This document shows positions 23,701 through 38,700 of a stretch of 64,000 nucleotides of DNA, piece by piece. A program made the position numbers and the translations under genes. Origin of the DNA: Pagrus major (Eukaryota > Chordata > Actinopteri > Spariformes > Sparidae). Below the pieces are notes generated by a model. That model made no database searches, was not told the DNA's origin, and saw only the letters and a program-made list of their open reading frames with translations. Positions within the stretch are counted from its first letter, which is position 1. Every line of letters starts with the position of its first letter. Location: assembly GCF_040436345.1 (NCBI RefSeq), contig NC_133235.1, forward strand, positions 21,910,660-21,974,659. Direction: 5' to 3'.

Positions 23701-26700
23701 TATAACATCTAAACCTAAATATGGGATTCCCCTTTTGGACTAATATGACACCATCTTACATTTGAGCTCATTTTAATCTCGACTAATGACTAATGTTTTG
23801 TCAGTGATGAGAAAATAGTCAAGTTAATGTCTTCAAATTGCAAATTTTCATCCGACCACTGGAAACAGACAATGTTCTGCATTTTTGCTTTATTTTTTTA
23901 TAAACAGAAATCTACAAATGCAAAAACCGTAGGCAAAGGACTGTATTTTTGTACCGGAAGTATTCTGGTTTCCGTTTATAGTCCTTTTGTAGTCCGAGTA
24001 GTATTGACCAATCACAGCCCAGTCACCAGGATAAAATGTTGGCAGTGCACATTTCTGCAAAAAACTGATATGCTCACATTTTTATGTGTCACAGTACCAT
24101 ATTAACATTTCTAAAATAACTATCATAATCAATCACATTACATTTTACAATCTGGATTTCATGTCTGGAGGTGGAGTTCAACTGGGTGGGAAGGCTTCCA
24201 AGCCAGTGACCGCAGTTCAAAGATCGGATAGAAACATATGTATGCGTGAAACCGCTGGATATTTTTGAGGAGACCTTGTTTGTGGTGCCAAGATATTTTT
24301 TCTTACAAAAAGTCTGAACACCTCCAGCCTGTAGTGATAAGAAAAAGGTGTTCTTAACGGGACCTCAGGACATCTCAGGCCGTGTTTGTGGCGACCAAAG
24401 CAGGTGTTTTAAGCCAAACCATGATGTTTTTCTAACCCTAACCAAGTGGATTTTTTTGCCTAAACCTAACCAGACCACAAGCACAGAGTTGTCAAAAGAT
24501 AAAATAGAAAATTTAACCTAAAGAAATGTAAAGTTGGGATGGGCTTTAGGAAACCAAACTATTTTATTACATTTCATAGACCTAACAATTCATTAATCAT
24601 GAGAATTAATGGGCTTCTTGGTCAAATTGGTTGTTTCATTGTTGTGTCATCAGTCCTTCAGTATATAGGTGGTAGGTCTGCAACTAAAGTTTATTTTCAC
24701 TATCGATTAATCTGCAGATTTAATTATTTAGTCTCAAACCCAACGACTCTTCATTTACTGTCACAAACGACAAAGAAAAGCAGCAAATCCTGACATTTAA
24801 GAAAGTTGGAACCAGTAAATGTTGAAATAATTGACTCAAGCTATTAATCTTTCCTCAAGATAGGCTATTAATTTCAATCAATCAATTGTTGCAGGCCTAA
24901 TATCTAGTACAGTTAAACAATATGCCAATACCATTTTTGTATGTTGAGCCAGACTATTGTCTGAGAATGATAAGGAGGATATGCTGTAAAAGCACACTAG
25001 TGGGTACACCCAGACCCGGTATCACTGTGCTGGAGGTTGCACACCCATAGATCTGAAAGATGATACTGTGGTCGAAAAACCCATGCGGGCCTCTCTGCTC
25101 TTGTGTCCCTTCATACTGTTTACCCAGCTGGTTGGCTCCTTCCACAGACCCCTGATCAGTGTGGGACACTTTGAAACGGTCTCAGCTGTCGCAAGGCGAT
25201 GACCCCACCGCAGATACCCAGTCAGCACACAATGACGCTTGCAGCCAAGAGATAAAACTCTGTCTGAGGCCCAGTATGTGGTGTGTGCGTGTGCTGCAGG
25301 CTTGTTTCTGATAAGTTTTGCAACAGGGAGGGGTGAACATTATGGGGTGTCTGACCCTCGGCAGATGTTTAGTTTTGTTTGTAGGATTGTGTGATGGAAT
25401 TCAAGCTGTAGGAGTGTCGCTCCATTGTCGATACATATCGGGTCTCTTTGGCGACAGATGTGTGTAGTTATGATTCTGAACTGTCAACAATAAGAGGCGA
25501 TGAATAATTGATTGTTAAAGGATTGTTATTTAATCATGTGTCTCAGTTAGTCACTGTCAAATATGTGAGCATTTTCCATTTGATGAGTAGTGTAGGCCTG
25601 ATGCTACAGTTGTATGACAGTTACTCGGTCACGCCTTGATAACATCAATGTGCTCTGAGGCTATAAGTCCCTAAAGCTACATGTGCATTGTCAGATAGCT
25701 TTGTATTGTTTCAGTCGTGACTTCTTTTTACCAAAACAACTGCAGTGGAAAAAAATATGTGTTGTTTAGATTAGAGCTGCAACGATTAATGGAGTAGTCA
25801 TTTTCAACTTTTAAATGAATCCCCAACTATTTTGATCGATTTATCCTTTTTCTTTTGGGGGAAAAAGGCAAGAATTTGCTTTTAGAGAAGTATTTCACCA
25901 CTGCAAAGATGGCTTTTGCATAAAATGTGGCTGTCTCTCTGGTAGAAAGACACAAATATTTTTGAAATTGGTGCTACAAGACCAGAGAAAACAGAGACAA
26001 AGGGCTGAGGTATTCACTTTTGCTCAAAAGGCAGAAAACCTACGATAACAGGAAACGCTAAGGTGGCCGGCTATTCGCACTACCAATATCCTATCACATC
26101 TAAACAGGACACTAAATATGTTTTTTCCTCCTCAGTAAAAAACAACATGGTGGCCCCTTCAGTTTTGGCTTCTATATTGCAGCTTAACTGCAATAAACCA
26201 GCTTTAACATTTTTTTTATATGAGCTGCTGAACAAAGGCGCACCTGTGCTACCAACGGAAACGTTCGGTTAACAGACTTTCGGGTCCATGTGCAACCAAA
26301 ATAGTCGCACCCTGGAACCCTGGACTGGACTCTTTGTGCCCATGGATGCGCGCTTACAAAATGCGGAACAACATTGTAGCGATGCTAAGCTAGCTGAAAA
26401 AAGTTCCCGTTTAAATGAATATTTCCTGGTTTCATTACTTCTCCATGACAATAAACTGAATATCTTTGGATTGTGGACGCAAAAAGTCACGAGACATTTT
26501 TTCACCATTTTCTGGAATTTTTAACTAATCGATTAATCAAGAAAATAATTGGCAGATTAACTGACGATGAAAACAATTGTTAGTTGCAGCAGCCCTTGTA
26601 TCGATTAATCTTTCCGCTCACCCTCCTTTCAAATCATTTCGTTATTCTCTCTTTCCCTCACCTAAGCTCCCACCACCACACTATAGGATTCCAACCCTTC

Positions 26701-29700
26701 AGTGAGGCAGCGATGCTAAAAACTTGCACTTGGAAGCAGAAAGAGTCTGTTGCTGGGCAGTAACTATGCAGCAGTCTCTCCATGTGTTTCCTGCCTTCCC
26801 CTCACACCTGCTTTTCAGCATCTCCATCCCTTTCTCTCTTTAACCGGCATCCTTTCCACGTTTTTCTCCATTCTTTGCGTCTCCATCCATCTTTTTGAAT
26901 GTTCTGTTTCTGCATTGTATAATTCTCCCTCCGCTTTGTGTCTTCCTCCACCTCCCTCCTCACCCTTTTTCCTCCCCCTCCTTTGAACCCCCCAACCACC
27001 CACCCACCCACACTCTGTAGTTCAACGGGTGCAGAAATGTGCAGTTGTAGTCGAGAGCGTCTTCATCGGAGCTAATGAGTCTGGCTGGTGCACACCGATC
27101 ATCGGTGGCCAGTCATTTGAGAGAGGTCTGCAGACACCCCGGGGATTTTAACTCATTTTTCTGTCTTTGGCCCCTCACTGTTCAGCATTTTTCATCCGCT
27201 AATGGATTTTATATGCTTCTGAACCCAACTCTGCACACTGACTTTCTATTCATTACTCCCAAAATGAGCAAGACAATAGCGAGGGAGCGACTGGCTGAAA
27301 TAATAGGGGCATAGCAGACGAGCTGCGTGGATTTGACTCACGCTCAGCTTGCTGGGATTTCTCCGCTCTGCTATCGCTGAAAGCCTGTCCATATTTTTTC
27401 CACTTGTGCTAATAGCAGTGTGGAAGCCCATTAACGATGAGCTCGGTCAGAGTGTTGGCCTAGAGAGAAGCCCTGCTTAATAATATATGCTTATTGATGC
27501 TTTCAAATATAACACATTAATACTTTGCCTATTAAAGAAACTACCGTGCTCTGTCCGCTCTGCAACACATTCCAGCAGCACTTAGCACGCGTGCATCATG
27601 GCTATGTGACTTTTTATAATGCTCATGTGTTACAGCACCGGGTCATCTGTCTTCGGTTTCCCACAGATGTGTTTTCAGCGCAGTCATCCAGCCGTGCCGT
27701 GCCGTGCCTGTCCCCCGTATAATTGCAGACTCAGAGTTCAATTTTAGTGTATATGCCGGTTTGTCACAGTTCCGGGGGAGGGAGGCTTCAGCCTTTGCTT
27801 GTGCAGTGATTGTGCAACAGGAACTTGTTTGCCTCCCTCTGTCTTTTTCTCTGCTGACATCGATACTGAAACCATGAATGAGTGGCATGCGTGGATCATG
27901 TGATGGCTGGGGTGGCTCTGCGTAATCCTGGAGCGTTCCATTCTGAACAGGTCACTATGGCAGAGGTTATAAGAGGGTAGAGCCTCTCAGAGAAAAATGT
28001 AAGAATTGACTGCACTTTGTATTCGAAGTATTTTTTGCGACACGGCAGTACACGGTCCCATATTTCTTTGTAGCGATAATAGAGCTGCGACGATTAATCG
28101 ATCAGAAGAAAATTAGATGCCGGCTATTTTGATAATCGACTAATCGTTCCAGCAATTCATCAATGTCTTTGGACAAAAGAGGCGATTTGAAGACGACACT
28201 TAGGGAAATTGTGATGAACATTTTCCCCATTTTCTGACATTTTATAGTCTTAATGATTAATCGTGAGGATAATCTGCAAATCAATCAATGACGGGAATAA
28301 CCGTTGGTTATAAATCATGTAAGATTCACAGATGAGGCGCAGTTGAAATCAGCGTTGTTCAGCCGATACACTATGCACCTGCTATGGCTGCCACGCCCCT
28401 GTCTGCTTCTTCCCGCTGCTTGTGTCAGCAGACAGCTGGGAGTCATATGGTGCCAGAAAAGACCCCTGATGTCCGCCTCCTCGCTGAAATTCATCTTCTG
28501 CTCCTCTCTCGGGTTCAACCGCTCAACAGGGATCATTAAGTAATGATGTCAGTGGTAGCTGGAGTTACAGATTTAGATTTCTTTGGGTGTCGGGTTTCTT
28601 CCTCACATGCATAAGGAGTGCACATAGTCCACTGGGCTTTACATTTGCTCTCTCTCTCTCTCTCTGGTATTATTTGTCACAACTACTGTAAAAAAAACAA
28701 CTCGGGGCACGCTTGATTCATGCAATAGCAGGCACACGCTGCATTGTTTGCACTCGGCGAATGGCTTTGCTGCTGCGGTGGAGAGTTTCAGTCACAGAGG
28801 AAAATAAAAGAGAGGCAGAGTGGACTGTAATACTGTAAACCATTCCGACACACAGCAGGGGAGGTATGAATAAATAATAGAAGAAAAAAACGTCAGATGG
28901 GGAAATAACTGGCATAAGTACAGATAATTTAATGCCTGATATTGATTTGCAGAGAGCACATAAGCTTCTCATACCTTTCTGGTGGCACTGTGAGGCATAA
29001 TTTGGGCTTTTTTTAATAAACATGCATACATTTACCAGTGGAGGATAACCCTACTGCTCTTAATACTTATTGTAGAATCACTTTTTTTAAGACTACTTGT
29101 TTTTTTTTAATGCTAAACTAGCTGAAAACATATTAGCAGGCTAGGTGAGGCAACACTTAGGCTTTCACTCGCATGTTTGTTACCCAGCATACATTTTCTC
29201 AGCACTAACGTCTGTCTGTTTCTCAACAGTGGAGTCTGGTGTGCGACTCGGCATGGAAAGTCCACATCGCAAAGTTTTCTCTGTTGGTGGGATCCATCTT
29301 TGGATACCTGGTGTTTGGGATCCTCGCCGACTGGTAAGAGTTTTGTTCTTGCATGACAGCTTTTTTTCCCCACATTGGAGGTGTGAAAAAAATAATGTCT
29401 ACCTTACCCGTTTTAGGTTTGGCCGCCACCCAGTGCTAATCATATCGGTGCTGTTCATGCTGGTGTTCGGTCTGACTGTGGCCTTCTCCGTCAATGTCCC
29501 CATGTTCAGCACCCTGCGCTTCTTCGAGGGCTTCTGCCTGGCGGGGATCACCCTCTCCCTCTACGTCCTCAGTAAGTGTTTATCTGTCCGCTAAAAGTTC
29601 TGTGCTAGGCTAATCGACCGTTAGCTAAGCCCTGCCCCGTTTGTTACTCTTGCTATATCTGTCAAGCTCTCCATTGTTGCACCGCACATATGCAAGTTTT

Positions 29701-32700
29701 ATAATGAAAATGTCCATTTAAAATTTATAGCTATTTTTTTAAACACTTTTACACAGAAGTACACAGAAGCAGGGTTCACACTTCTAGCATGCGACTGTCG
29801 ATTTTTGTCTGCTGAAATGACGACTTCAGCTAACAGATTTTACCTGTAGCTAGCTAGCTAGCTAGCTGTTTCATGTTAACTCAAAGTGGGTTGACAAATG
29901 ACTTTTTAATGTTTCCAGTTGACTCGTTTTAAACTAAAACCTTGTAAAAAAAAAGTTCTAAATGTGCCTACATGATACGGCCAATGCTAACAGACTGAGG
30001 ATAAAGCTAACAGGTCCTCGGCATGAGTCAGCATTTTAGAATAGAGGAGACTTGGACAAGAACAGCTAATTGATGTTTGGCTAGCTTATCAGGTATATTA
30101 GGTTGGAGTTGCACAGGTGTACCCGTCAAATCCAATAAAGAATACGGCAGACATACTATGATTACTTTAAACTCTGATGTAGTCAATGTCAACGCCAATG
30201 TCGCCAGTAATACAGCAATAGTGTAGTTAGCACAGCTCCCAGTAAGTTAGCAGAGCATGCTAACATAACATCTTCATGCATACCATTTTAGCATGTTGTG
30301 AAATGGACCATTGACAGAGACAGTCCTGCAAAGCCTACTTGTGGTTACGAGCTATAATTACGCATTTCGCTCGTACGTTTGCCAGCTGATCAATTGACAA
30401 CTGAATGCTTGATAATTGACTTTGAACACTTAGTATTTAACGCCGACACTCTCACCTTTGGTAATGATGCTAAACTTGTCCTCCGAGAAGCAGAGACGTT
30501 TCGCCCAAGGCTAGAGGCAGATGTGCACAGCAGCGATGGCGATATACTGTAGAAAATGCAGGCCTGTTGCATGTAACATGATTTACCTCCTGTCCAAACT
30601 GGTTTGTTTGGGACTCCGTGTCTAGCAAGTAGCAGCTTTTGTTGCACTGCAGGTTGTCAGGAACAGTGTTCCTTGTTGAGGCTGAGTAAATAATAAAACA
30701 GTACCTTGGCTGCTGTCTGGCAAAAGATACAGAAGTATCCGCCGCTGTACCACCAGGCTAGGAAGCGGCTTCTTTCCTCAGGCTGTGAGACTCACGATTC
30801 ATCCTCAGCACTCCAGCACAAACGATATTTTTTCTTGTGTAGCACGAAAGGCACTACAACTTGCATTTCGTTGTTGCAGAATGACAGTTTTATTGTGATA
30901 ATGCTGTGCATTCTTGCAATATTAATTTTGCCCGTACCGCCCACTAATATCCTCCCACTGGTGCTGTTCTCATTAGGACCAGACACACCTAATCAAAAGG
31001 ATATTCCACTTTAATTGTCTCTAGCTGAGGGTAGCATTCAGCTTAAAGAAGAGTAATTGTGTTGCATTGACCTCCTAACATTTATTAAACGAATGCCATT
31101 GTGGGATAAATTCTCATTACAGAACAACTATCGGCCTCCTTACCCTTGAAGCGAACTCTTTAATTTTCATTTAGGTGTACCAGCGTTGCGTCTCTCTCTG
31201 AGATTTTAATCCTCGTTACCGCTAATCAATAATGTGATAACGGCAGAGGGGGTGTCGGGGTAGAGACTGTAATATCCTCAGAGATGAATCCTCTCTGTAG
31301 ATGTGACCTTCTCTCTGCACAGTAAAGGTTTAAATAATTACTTCTGTGGGGAAAGTTAGTTTCTGAAGCGTGGCAGGAAGGGGACTTTTTGACAGCGTCC
31401 TAATAATTGGCCATAGAGTCGATGCATATCCTGGTGTTGGCGATGGATCCTTTAAAAGCCTCTTTGGCCGCGGTAATTGACCAGTGCAGACAGAGGTTTG
31501 CATGAATGGAGGGGAAAGGGAAGATGAGAGGGAGCAAGGGCGAGATGATGGAGGAAGGGGCCCTCAGTGTCCTTGTCATTCTAATTTACTCCACACTGTA
31601 TACCTTGAAAAGCTTCGCTGCGCTCCCAAAATAGAAGGACCGTTCAGTCTGCGCCCGGGACAAAGGAAAGAGGGTGGGGCAGGAGGAGGGGAAAGGGCGG
31701 AGTTCAGCTGTACAGTACGGTGTCGCATCAAAATTAAATGAACTTGACATCTGCATCCATTGTTTGCACATTAGCCTGCAGTTTATGGTTCAGTAAATCA
31801 GTGGTTCTCTGGAAACCAGGTGGTTGGAACCACACAGCAGGTGGTGGGGTTGCACAGTCACATTTCAACTGTACAAGCTTAAACCTGCAATGTTAAAGCA
31901 ACTGAGAAAAAAGTCCTGGTTCAATCCTTTTTCTGGATCTGCACCAAAAGTTAATGGGGTCTGTTCATCAAAGTTTTGTGGAAATCTGCTCAGTAGTGTT
32001 TGTGTTATCTTGCTTACAACGCCAGCTGACAAACGGACACGGGCAAAAACATAACCTCCTTGGTTATGTATCAGCATCAGTGCGAAATTAACATTTAGAA
32101 AAGGATTATATGTCTGCATCTACGAGTGGGCCATCGCTGTAAGAGTAGCATAATATGTTAATTCCACTACAGGAGAGACTTTATGTTCTCTGCAGTTAGA
32201 TGGAAAAGCTGTGTGCTTTTATAGATGTCGGCCTCGGCAATTGCCCAAAACGAGCTGAAAAATATTGGCATATCAGGTACCGGCAAAAATCCAATATCAC
32301 GCCTTACTATGCTTTTTGCTTTTTATCCAATTTTTTGCTTCTATTCTACGAAATTTCGAATAGTATCCAGCCTGTAAATTATGTCTGAGGATGAAAGAAT
32401 CCTTAATTGGTTGAATTATGAAGTTGTAAATAGGTATAGCTTCATTTTAAAAGGTCCACTGCAAAGTTTTACAGTTTATATTTGACACTGCAGTATTTGG
32501 TTTCTGTTTCCGTCTTGTGTTATCTCGACTTATACAAATATATGTTTCTGTAAAACACAAGATCCATCTGACATCTGCTCTCTATAGTGGTGCAGTAAAC
32601 AATGCAGCTTGCTGTTATATGAAGTTAGAATTAAATGGGCTTCTGAAGGCATGAATCATACGCCTCTTTAATGGTCGTCTGCCAGAGCAGCTCAGCAGTA

Positions 32701-35700
32701 TTTGACCTTTCTGACTGATAAAAATGAATGCGATATTTGGATGCATCTGCAGCGCAGTGATTATGCTTTCCGAGAAGACTACGTTTGTGTCGAGAGTCCA
32801 ATTATTATGAGACAGAGTAAAGATTTACCCCTTCGTCCTCACTTTCCTCTCATTATTCTCTCCGTAGTTTTAACTTTTGTGATTCACCTTCCTTTTTCCG
32901 TCCTTCCTCTGTTTCTCCGTCATTCTCTACCCCGTTTTTACATTCTTTGCAGGCTGCATGGTGAGAATACAGTCCTCCAAACTACAATGCAGTGATTGCA
33001 AAGTAAATCAAGTGGTCACGAACAATCTTTCGCAATTTTCTTGGTATTCCATTCTTCATTCTTGTCTTATGAAAGGTTAACACAACACCTTACCCTCTGC
33101 AATCACGCTCAAGTACCTGTGCTTGTGGAACAATGGATCGGTGGGCTCAGACGCTGCCAAGAATATCTGAAATATTCGGTTTAAAGTTCCTGTAGCTTTA
33201 TAGGAAGGTAACTCTAGACTTAGTAACCTTGTCTGCCCTGACATGTGAAAGCAGAGCGTTTAGAAGCGTGACGAGGATTGAGGATTGTGGTTAGACAACA
33301 CGTGTTGATCCGTTTGCTTCAACGGCAACAAAGAGTTTACGTTTCCTTGCTTCAGGCTGAAACAGGTTGTTAAAAAATTCAGGCTACCGGTTCCTTATTT
33401 AAAGAGCGAGCAGCAACATAAACTGTCATCTAGTCACTCAAATATTTCCTCCTTGCAGGGTCAAGGTTACTAATCAACCGTGTCCTCATGATTCTCTGTC
33501 AATCTCGTTTATGAGCAGCTTGCTGTAGTGCAATATAATAAAGTCAACTTGTGCAGGGCTTGACTGGACGGATGTTTGTTTGAGCTTTATGTTGCTCTAC
33601 CGCCGCCCTTATTTCTGATCATGTGTGGCCTCCGTCACATGCTATTTACCCTGCAGCTTCTCTCTGTACTGACAAAACTCCGTGAGAGCCGCTCCAAGAG
33701 AGGCAACACGATCGCTCAATAACACATTAGCGGGTGGAATCAATCGCTTTTCTATCCATGCTAAACGTGTCAGTCATATGACGTTATTGCATGTAACGTT
33801 ATGAACCACATTACCCTCCTTTGTGGTTTGCTTTGTTTGACTCTGCTCGCAAAGGAAAGTCGGAGCCAAATCCCAGCTTCGGCTGTGTTTGCACTGGAGA
33901 CTGCGCGCTAATCCTCCCTTTCCCATCAATCTGTGTGCAATTAAGTCTTAGTTCATGGATCTTGACGGCTCGGCGCCATTGAACGCCATATTTTAATCTA
34001 GAAAACGGCAATATGGTGATAGCAATCTGTTCAGTTTTCTACAACCTCGTGAGTAATTAGAAGACGGCGCCTTCCTGACTTCACTGTATGTTAGCACAAA
34101 TTGTGGCGAAAGGCATCGAGTCCATCGAGTTTTCAGGATATGGCTGAGCCTTTTTTCAAGAGTGCAGAGCAATTTGCGCACAGCTACAATCCGTTCCGCC
34201 AGAATGGCCTGTCACAGTAGGGCCCAGCACCGGGCCCAACATGGCTGATATAATGTGACACTTATACGCTAACTGCCACATAGAGACAGAAAAAGAAACT
34301 GCATAAGAGAATTGGTGGCGGGGTGGTTTCAGACAAAGGGAGAGGACGGAGACTAGTGACTAACATGATCAGAAAATAAACTCTGCAGGGGATATTACAA
34401 AGAAAGCAAGATTTTTCACCTCTGATTCTGAGGAGTGCCAGACTGAAAGGGCGGTGTGATACAGTAAACACCACCATCGCAACTGATAGTGAAGTGTTTC
34501 TGTAACACTAAGCCCTTTTTGATAAACCAGGATGATCTTACTACTGCATTGATCTACGATATGCTGGCTCCAAAGTATAAGGGCAGAATGGCAAAGGCTA
34601 TGGCTTCAGAGAGTCATCTGATGCGGCGCTGCTGTGTGTGCTAGCCTTTTTAGCATCACAACAGCAGGACAGGCAAGGCTCATTATCAGCTCAGCATCAT
34701 TGTGCTGCTCACTATTGCATTTTTACAGTAAACACACACCCCCCACCCCCGACACTCACCTACTACCCCCTCACATACAAACGCACGCTGCACTCCAGCT
34801 TGCTGAGTCATGCTAACTGGCTGCGCTGTGTGTTTGTGTGAGAATTTTGTGATCGGCTTGAGACGAGGTGATTGTGTTATCGGGCAGTGGGCCAGAGCTC
34901 GCTTTTTGTTTACGCGGGTCATATCGTGCATCCATATCAGCTGCCTGGGCCTAAAATCAGACACTTTTCGAAGGCATAAATTGCTTTATTTCCCTGAAGT
35001 ATTTATTCAGTTTAGCAAAATGATTTCAGTGACAGACGTACACAGGCCCACTGTGAGAGGCAGGCTGGAATAATAACTCAGGTCGGGGATCTAACATCAG
35101 TCCAGGCAGATCTCCACATTCACTCTTTTCACAACAGACCACTCATACTGCGCTTTTCTTGTATTATATTTAAGATTAGATATGCATTTCTTTGCTTTCC
35201 ACAGCATGATTAAAGCCGCTGTAAGCATTGTTTTGTCGTTTTAGCTGACTTCCTGTCCGTTTTGCAGTTAGCAATCCCCTCTCTCCTCTAAGACACCACA
35301 TGGACGCAGCGGTAATCTCCAGACAGGTGCATCTCTCTGGGCGTTCACTGGCACCGCCTCTTCATGGAGCTCTCTGTCATGATTGGATAAAGTGGGCAGG
35401 GATAACATAACATGAGGGGAGACATGGGTTACTGACCAACACTCTTGGAATAAAGAGCTATTTAACACTAATTCTAATAAAAAAATACCACTCACAGCAG
35501 CTTTAAGTTTTTATAACATGGACTCAACTCGTGCTGAGGGCCACCCTTCTACGTTTTTTTTCCTTTTTTGAACACCGACCACGTCCCCTGCTTGTGAAGA
35601 TGTAATTTTACAGCATTTAGCGACACTTTCCACCTGAACTTTCCCTGCTTCCTTCTCAGCTCTCCTTTCTCTCTCTCTCTCTCTCTCGTTCGCCACTATA

Positions 35701-38700
35701 CTGTAGATTTGTGGGTTAAAGTGTATGTGTTCGTGTGTCCCTATGCGCGAGCTCAATGTTTTTCATCCAACACCTTTCATTTCATAAAGGCAACTGTTCG
35801 ACGCTGTTAAGAGGCGGGATATTTACGCAGAGAGATCCGTATAATTGCCTTACAGGAAAGAGCAAATGTCTCTACACTCCTCTCGAGTGGAGTTCTTGCT
35901 TACTTTCCGTGTCTGAATAAGAGATGGCAAGCCCGTACATGTCCTGGGTGTGTGGGAGAGGAGTCTTTTAAGAGAAGGATACAGTAGACGTTCACAGAGA
36001 GAGAGAGGAACAAACAGAGACAAACAGACAAACCACATGAGTTTGTCATAGTCTCGAGACGTACATCATCAAGAAAGTTGTGACTTTTCTGTCTCTAACC
36101 TTTGACATACATGCTCATGACTGTTTTGCCTGTTGTGATGTGGAGCTAATGGAGGTTGTTTTGGGGACAAACTGACGCTAATGGCCAGCTGAAATTGTTG
36201 ACACTTGCTGTATTTTAATGAGGGATGGCATCTTCTACTCTTGATAATGACACATTAATGATTTCCAAGGTGCTACTTAAAATAGCCACGGGATACTTCC
36301 CATTAAAAATCTCCACATTTGTTTTCTATTATGTTGTCATGGATGGACAACATTGTAGTGAAATAAAATAGATTTACAGCTATAGGAAACTTGGAAAAAC
36401 ATGTGAGGTTTTAAAAAAAACATTAAGAAAACCTCCAGATTTCCAGACAATGTGATTGTAGGGACATCCAACGCCAGATCATGGCCGCGTAAATAAATGT
36501 AGTGACCACTGCAGGTCACGAAGAAGTAAACACGCTTTGTCAGATGACAGAGGCTGACACCGAGAGGTCATTTAGCTAATTTCATACTTACCGGTTCCAA
36601 ATTAACTTGGATAACCTCACCTGTTGCTCTGTACCACAAAAGACCAATAAGGAGATGCCCTCTGCATTAAAATGAACTTGTTTTTCAAGCCGATTCTGTT
36701 CTGTGGTTGTGTATTGAGCCCTTGCTCTAATGCACACCGCATGCGTTATTTTGTTGTGCCAAAGGGGTTTGGATTTTGATTAATTAGTGATTCCAGTCGC
36801 TGCTTATAGAAACTCGTCACGTATGGGAGAGAAGATGGCAGACGAGGAGGGAGAAATGGACAAAATAGTAATGAGAGACACAGACGGAGTTATGAATGTT
36901 TCTTGACTGAGGAGAAAAAGCTTTCTCTGTATATTTGTGTCGATATGGTGATATTGCTGATGACACAGCTTTTATATAAGCTTTTATTTAGTGTGTAAAA
37001 GCTATAAGTTGACTGCCCTTAGGTTATGTATGTTAGTTATCACCTTAGCTCAGTGAGGACACTGTACTGTAGATTTTATTGCATTTCAGTGTGGCAGTTT
37101 TTTGCTCATGTTATGCTTCAGAACAAATCCGAGCTTGATACAGGCTGTCCCTTTATAGCGTTCGACCCCTCAGGCAGAGATCCACAACATTTATTGAACA
37201 TGGACACATATGGGAAAGGGATTTAAAATTCATATAAATCTAAATGCTAATGCAGGAGGAGGCTGAGAAGTGAAACTGCCAAAAGCAGACAGCGTGTAGA
37301 AATCAGTGCCATGTAGAGATAGCTGGCGGTCACATATATAAGCACTTGACCACCAAACGACTTATGTGCCTTACTCAGCAACACTCCTTGTTTTTTTATT
37401 TCCTGTTTTTTGAGAATTTGCGTGTAAGTGAAAACCGTCAAAAAATAGAGCACAGTAAGGGCATTTTTAGAGCGTTTCCTCTTTTTTTTTTTTTTTTTTA
37501 TTATTTGCATAAGAATTTACAGTTTGGAATAAAACGGACACAATCACTAATTTATACCTTCTGTGTGCGTGCTCCTTTACTCAGACAGGATGACCTGTGA
37601 TGTATGCTTCCTGCCGCAGTGCTATGCTGTGTTTTGTCAGGTCAGCCATGCCAGGCCAGGCCAGGCCAGGTCAGTCTCACCCTCTTCACTGTTCCTGTGT
37701 TATTCTGTAATGAGGTGCTTTCTCTCTGTGGTGCTCTCTTGAAACCACAGGCATTAATCTCTCCGCACACAGTTGAGGCAACAGGGGCAGCGCAGAAAGA
37801 CGGAAGCTTCACGTGTATTTATCTTCCTTTAAGTCAATGTCAGAGTCCCGTTGGTTTATACAGTTTGTCTGCATGCCGCTATGCATTTAAACTGTCTGTG
37901 TGAATACGCCATTGAAGGGTATCGCTCAGTCTGGCCTGACCCGATTGATGCGTGCCAGATCTGGACTCGGAAGATTTTCATTTCCCATCATATGGCAGCC
38001 AAGTCCACCTTACAAAACTGCATAGATGTTGTGCTACCTTACTGAGGCATTCATTCTGAATGCTGAGAATGGTCTGAAAAGGATGAAGTATACAGAGAGG
38101 CATGGTGGGATATATAGTGTGGGCTGCACACAGACAGCAACTGCATTTCAGCCAATGAGAGGTATTTTCCATGATACACAGGTTGACCCGTCCACATCCT
38201 TCCCCACAGTCCGCTCTAGCCGTCTCCTGATAAATGGGTTAAGGTGCAGACTCGTTTTTCTTTCCTCCATGCAGGGTTAAAGTTCCCTTTAGTGCAGAGT
38301 TTGCAATTTTGGTTGCTAAGCAGACTTCCTCTCCTTACACGCCAGGGTCATGTACACTAAATCCAACATCTGTGTCTTTGAGTCTTTATTTAAAGAGACC
38401 ATTTCCCTCTTCCGAAAGAAAACAGGTTGTCCTAAAGGTTGTTGTCATTGTTAACCTTTGTTGTTTGTGAGGGATATTGTATGACATAATCTCAAGATAT
38501 CTCAAGCCACACATTCCTGAGTGAAGTCCAGTGATTGTCAGCGTGGGGCAACCTTTGCAACTTTCTTTTGACGAGTGTAAAAACAAACGAACGCCGTTTC
38601 AGAGCTGATATATCTGTGGTGCTTGTGCAACCCGGAACGTGGTCTCGTGTTTATGCCAGAGTGTAAACTGTGCAACAAACGCTCTGTTCCCATCTGGTAT

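Larger units (their letters stand above)
20705..29229 (+). other. slc22a23 intron 1
   Basis: This 8.5-kb intron contains a poly-C run (about 20736-20748), a (CAG)7 repeat (20870-20891), a nested pair of repeats (21583-22175), three copies of a GATTAATCGATTAG-type MITE (24675-24899, 25773-26598, 28081-28310) and a CT tract (about 28640-28665). Open frames inside are short and unrelated to known proteins. Confidence 0.8.
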
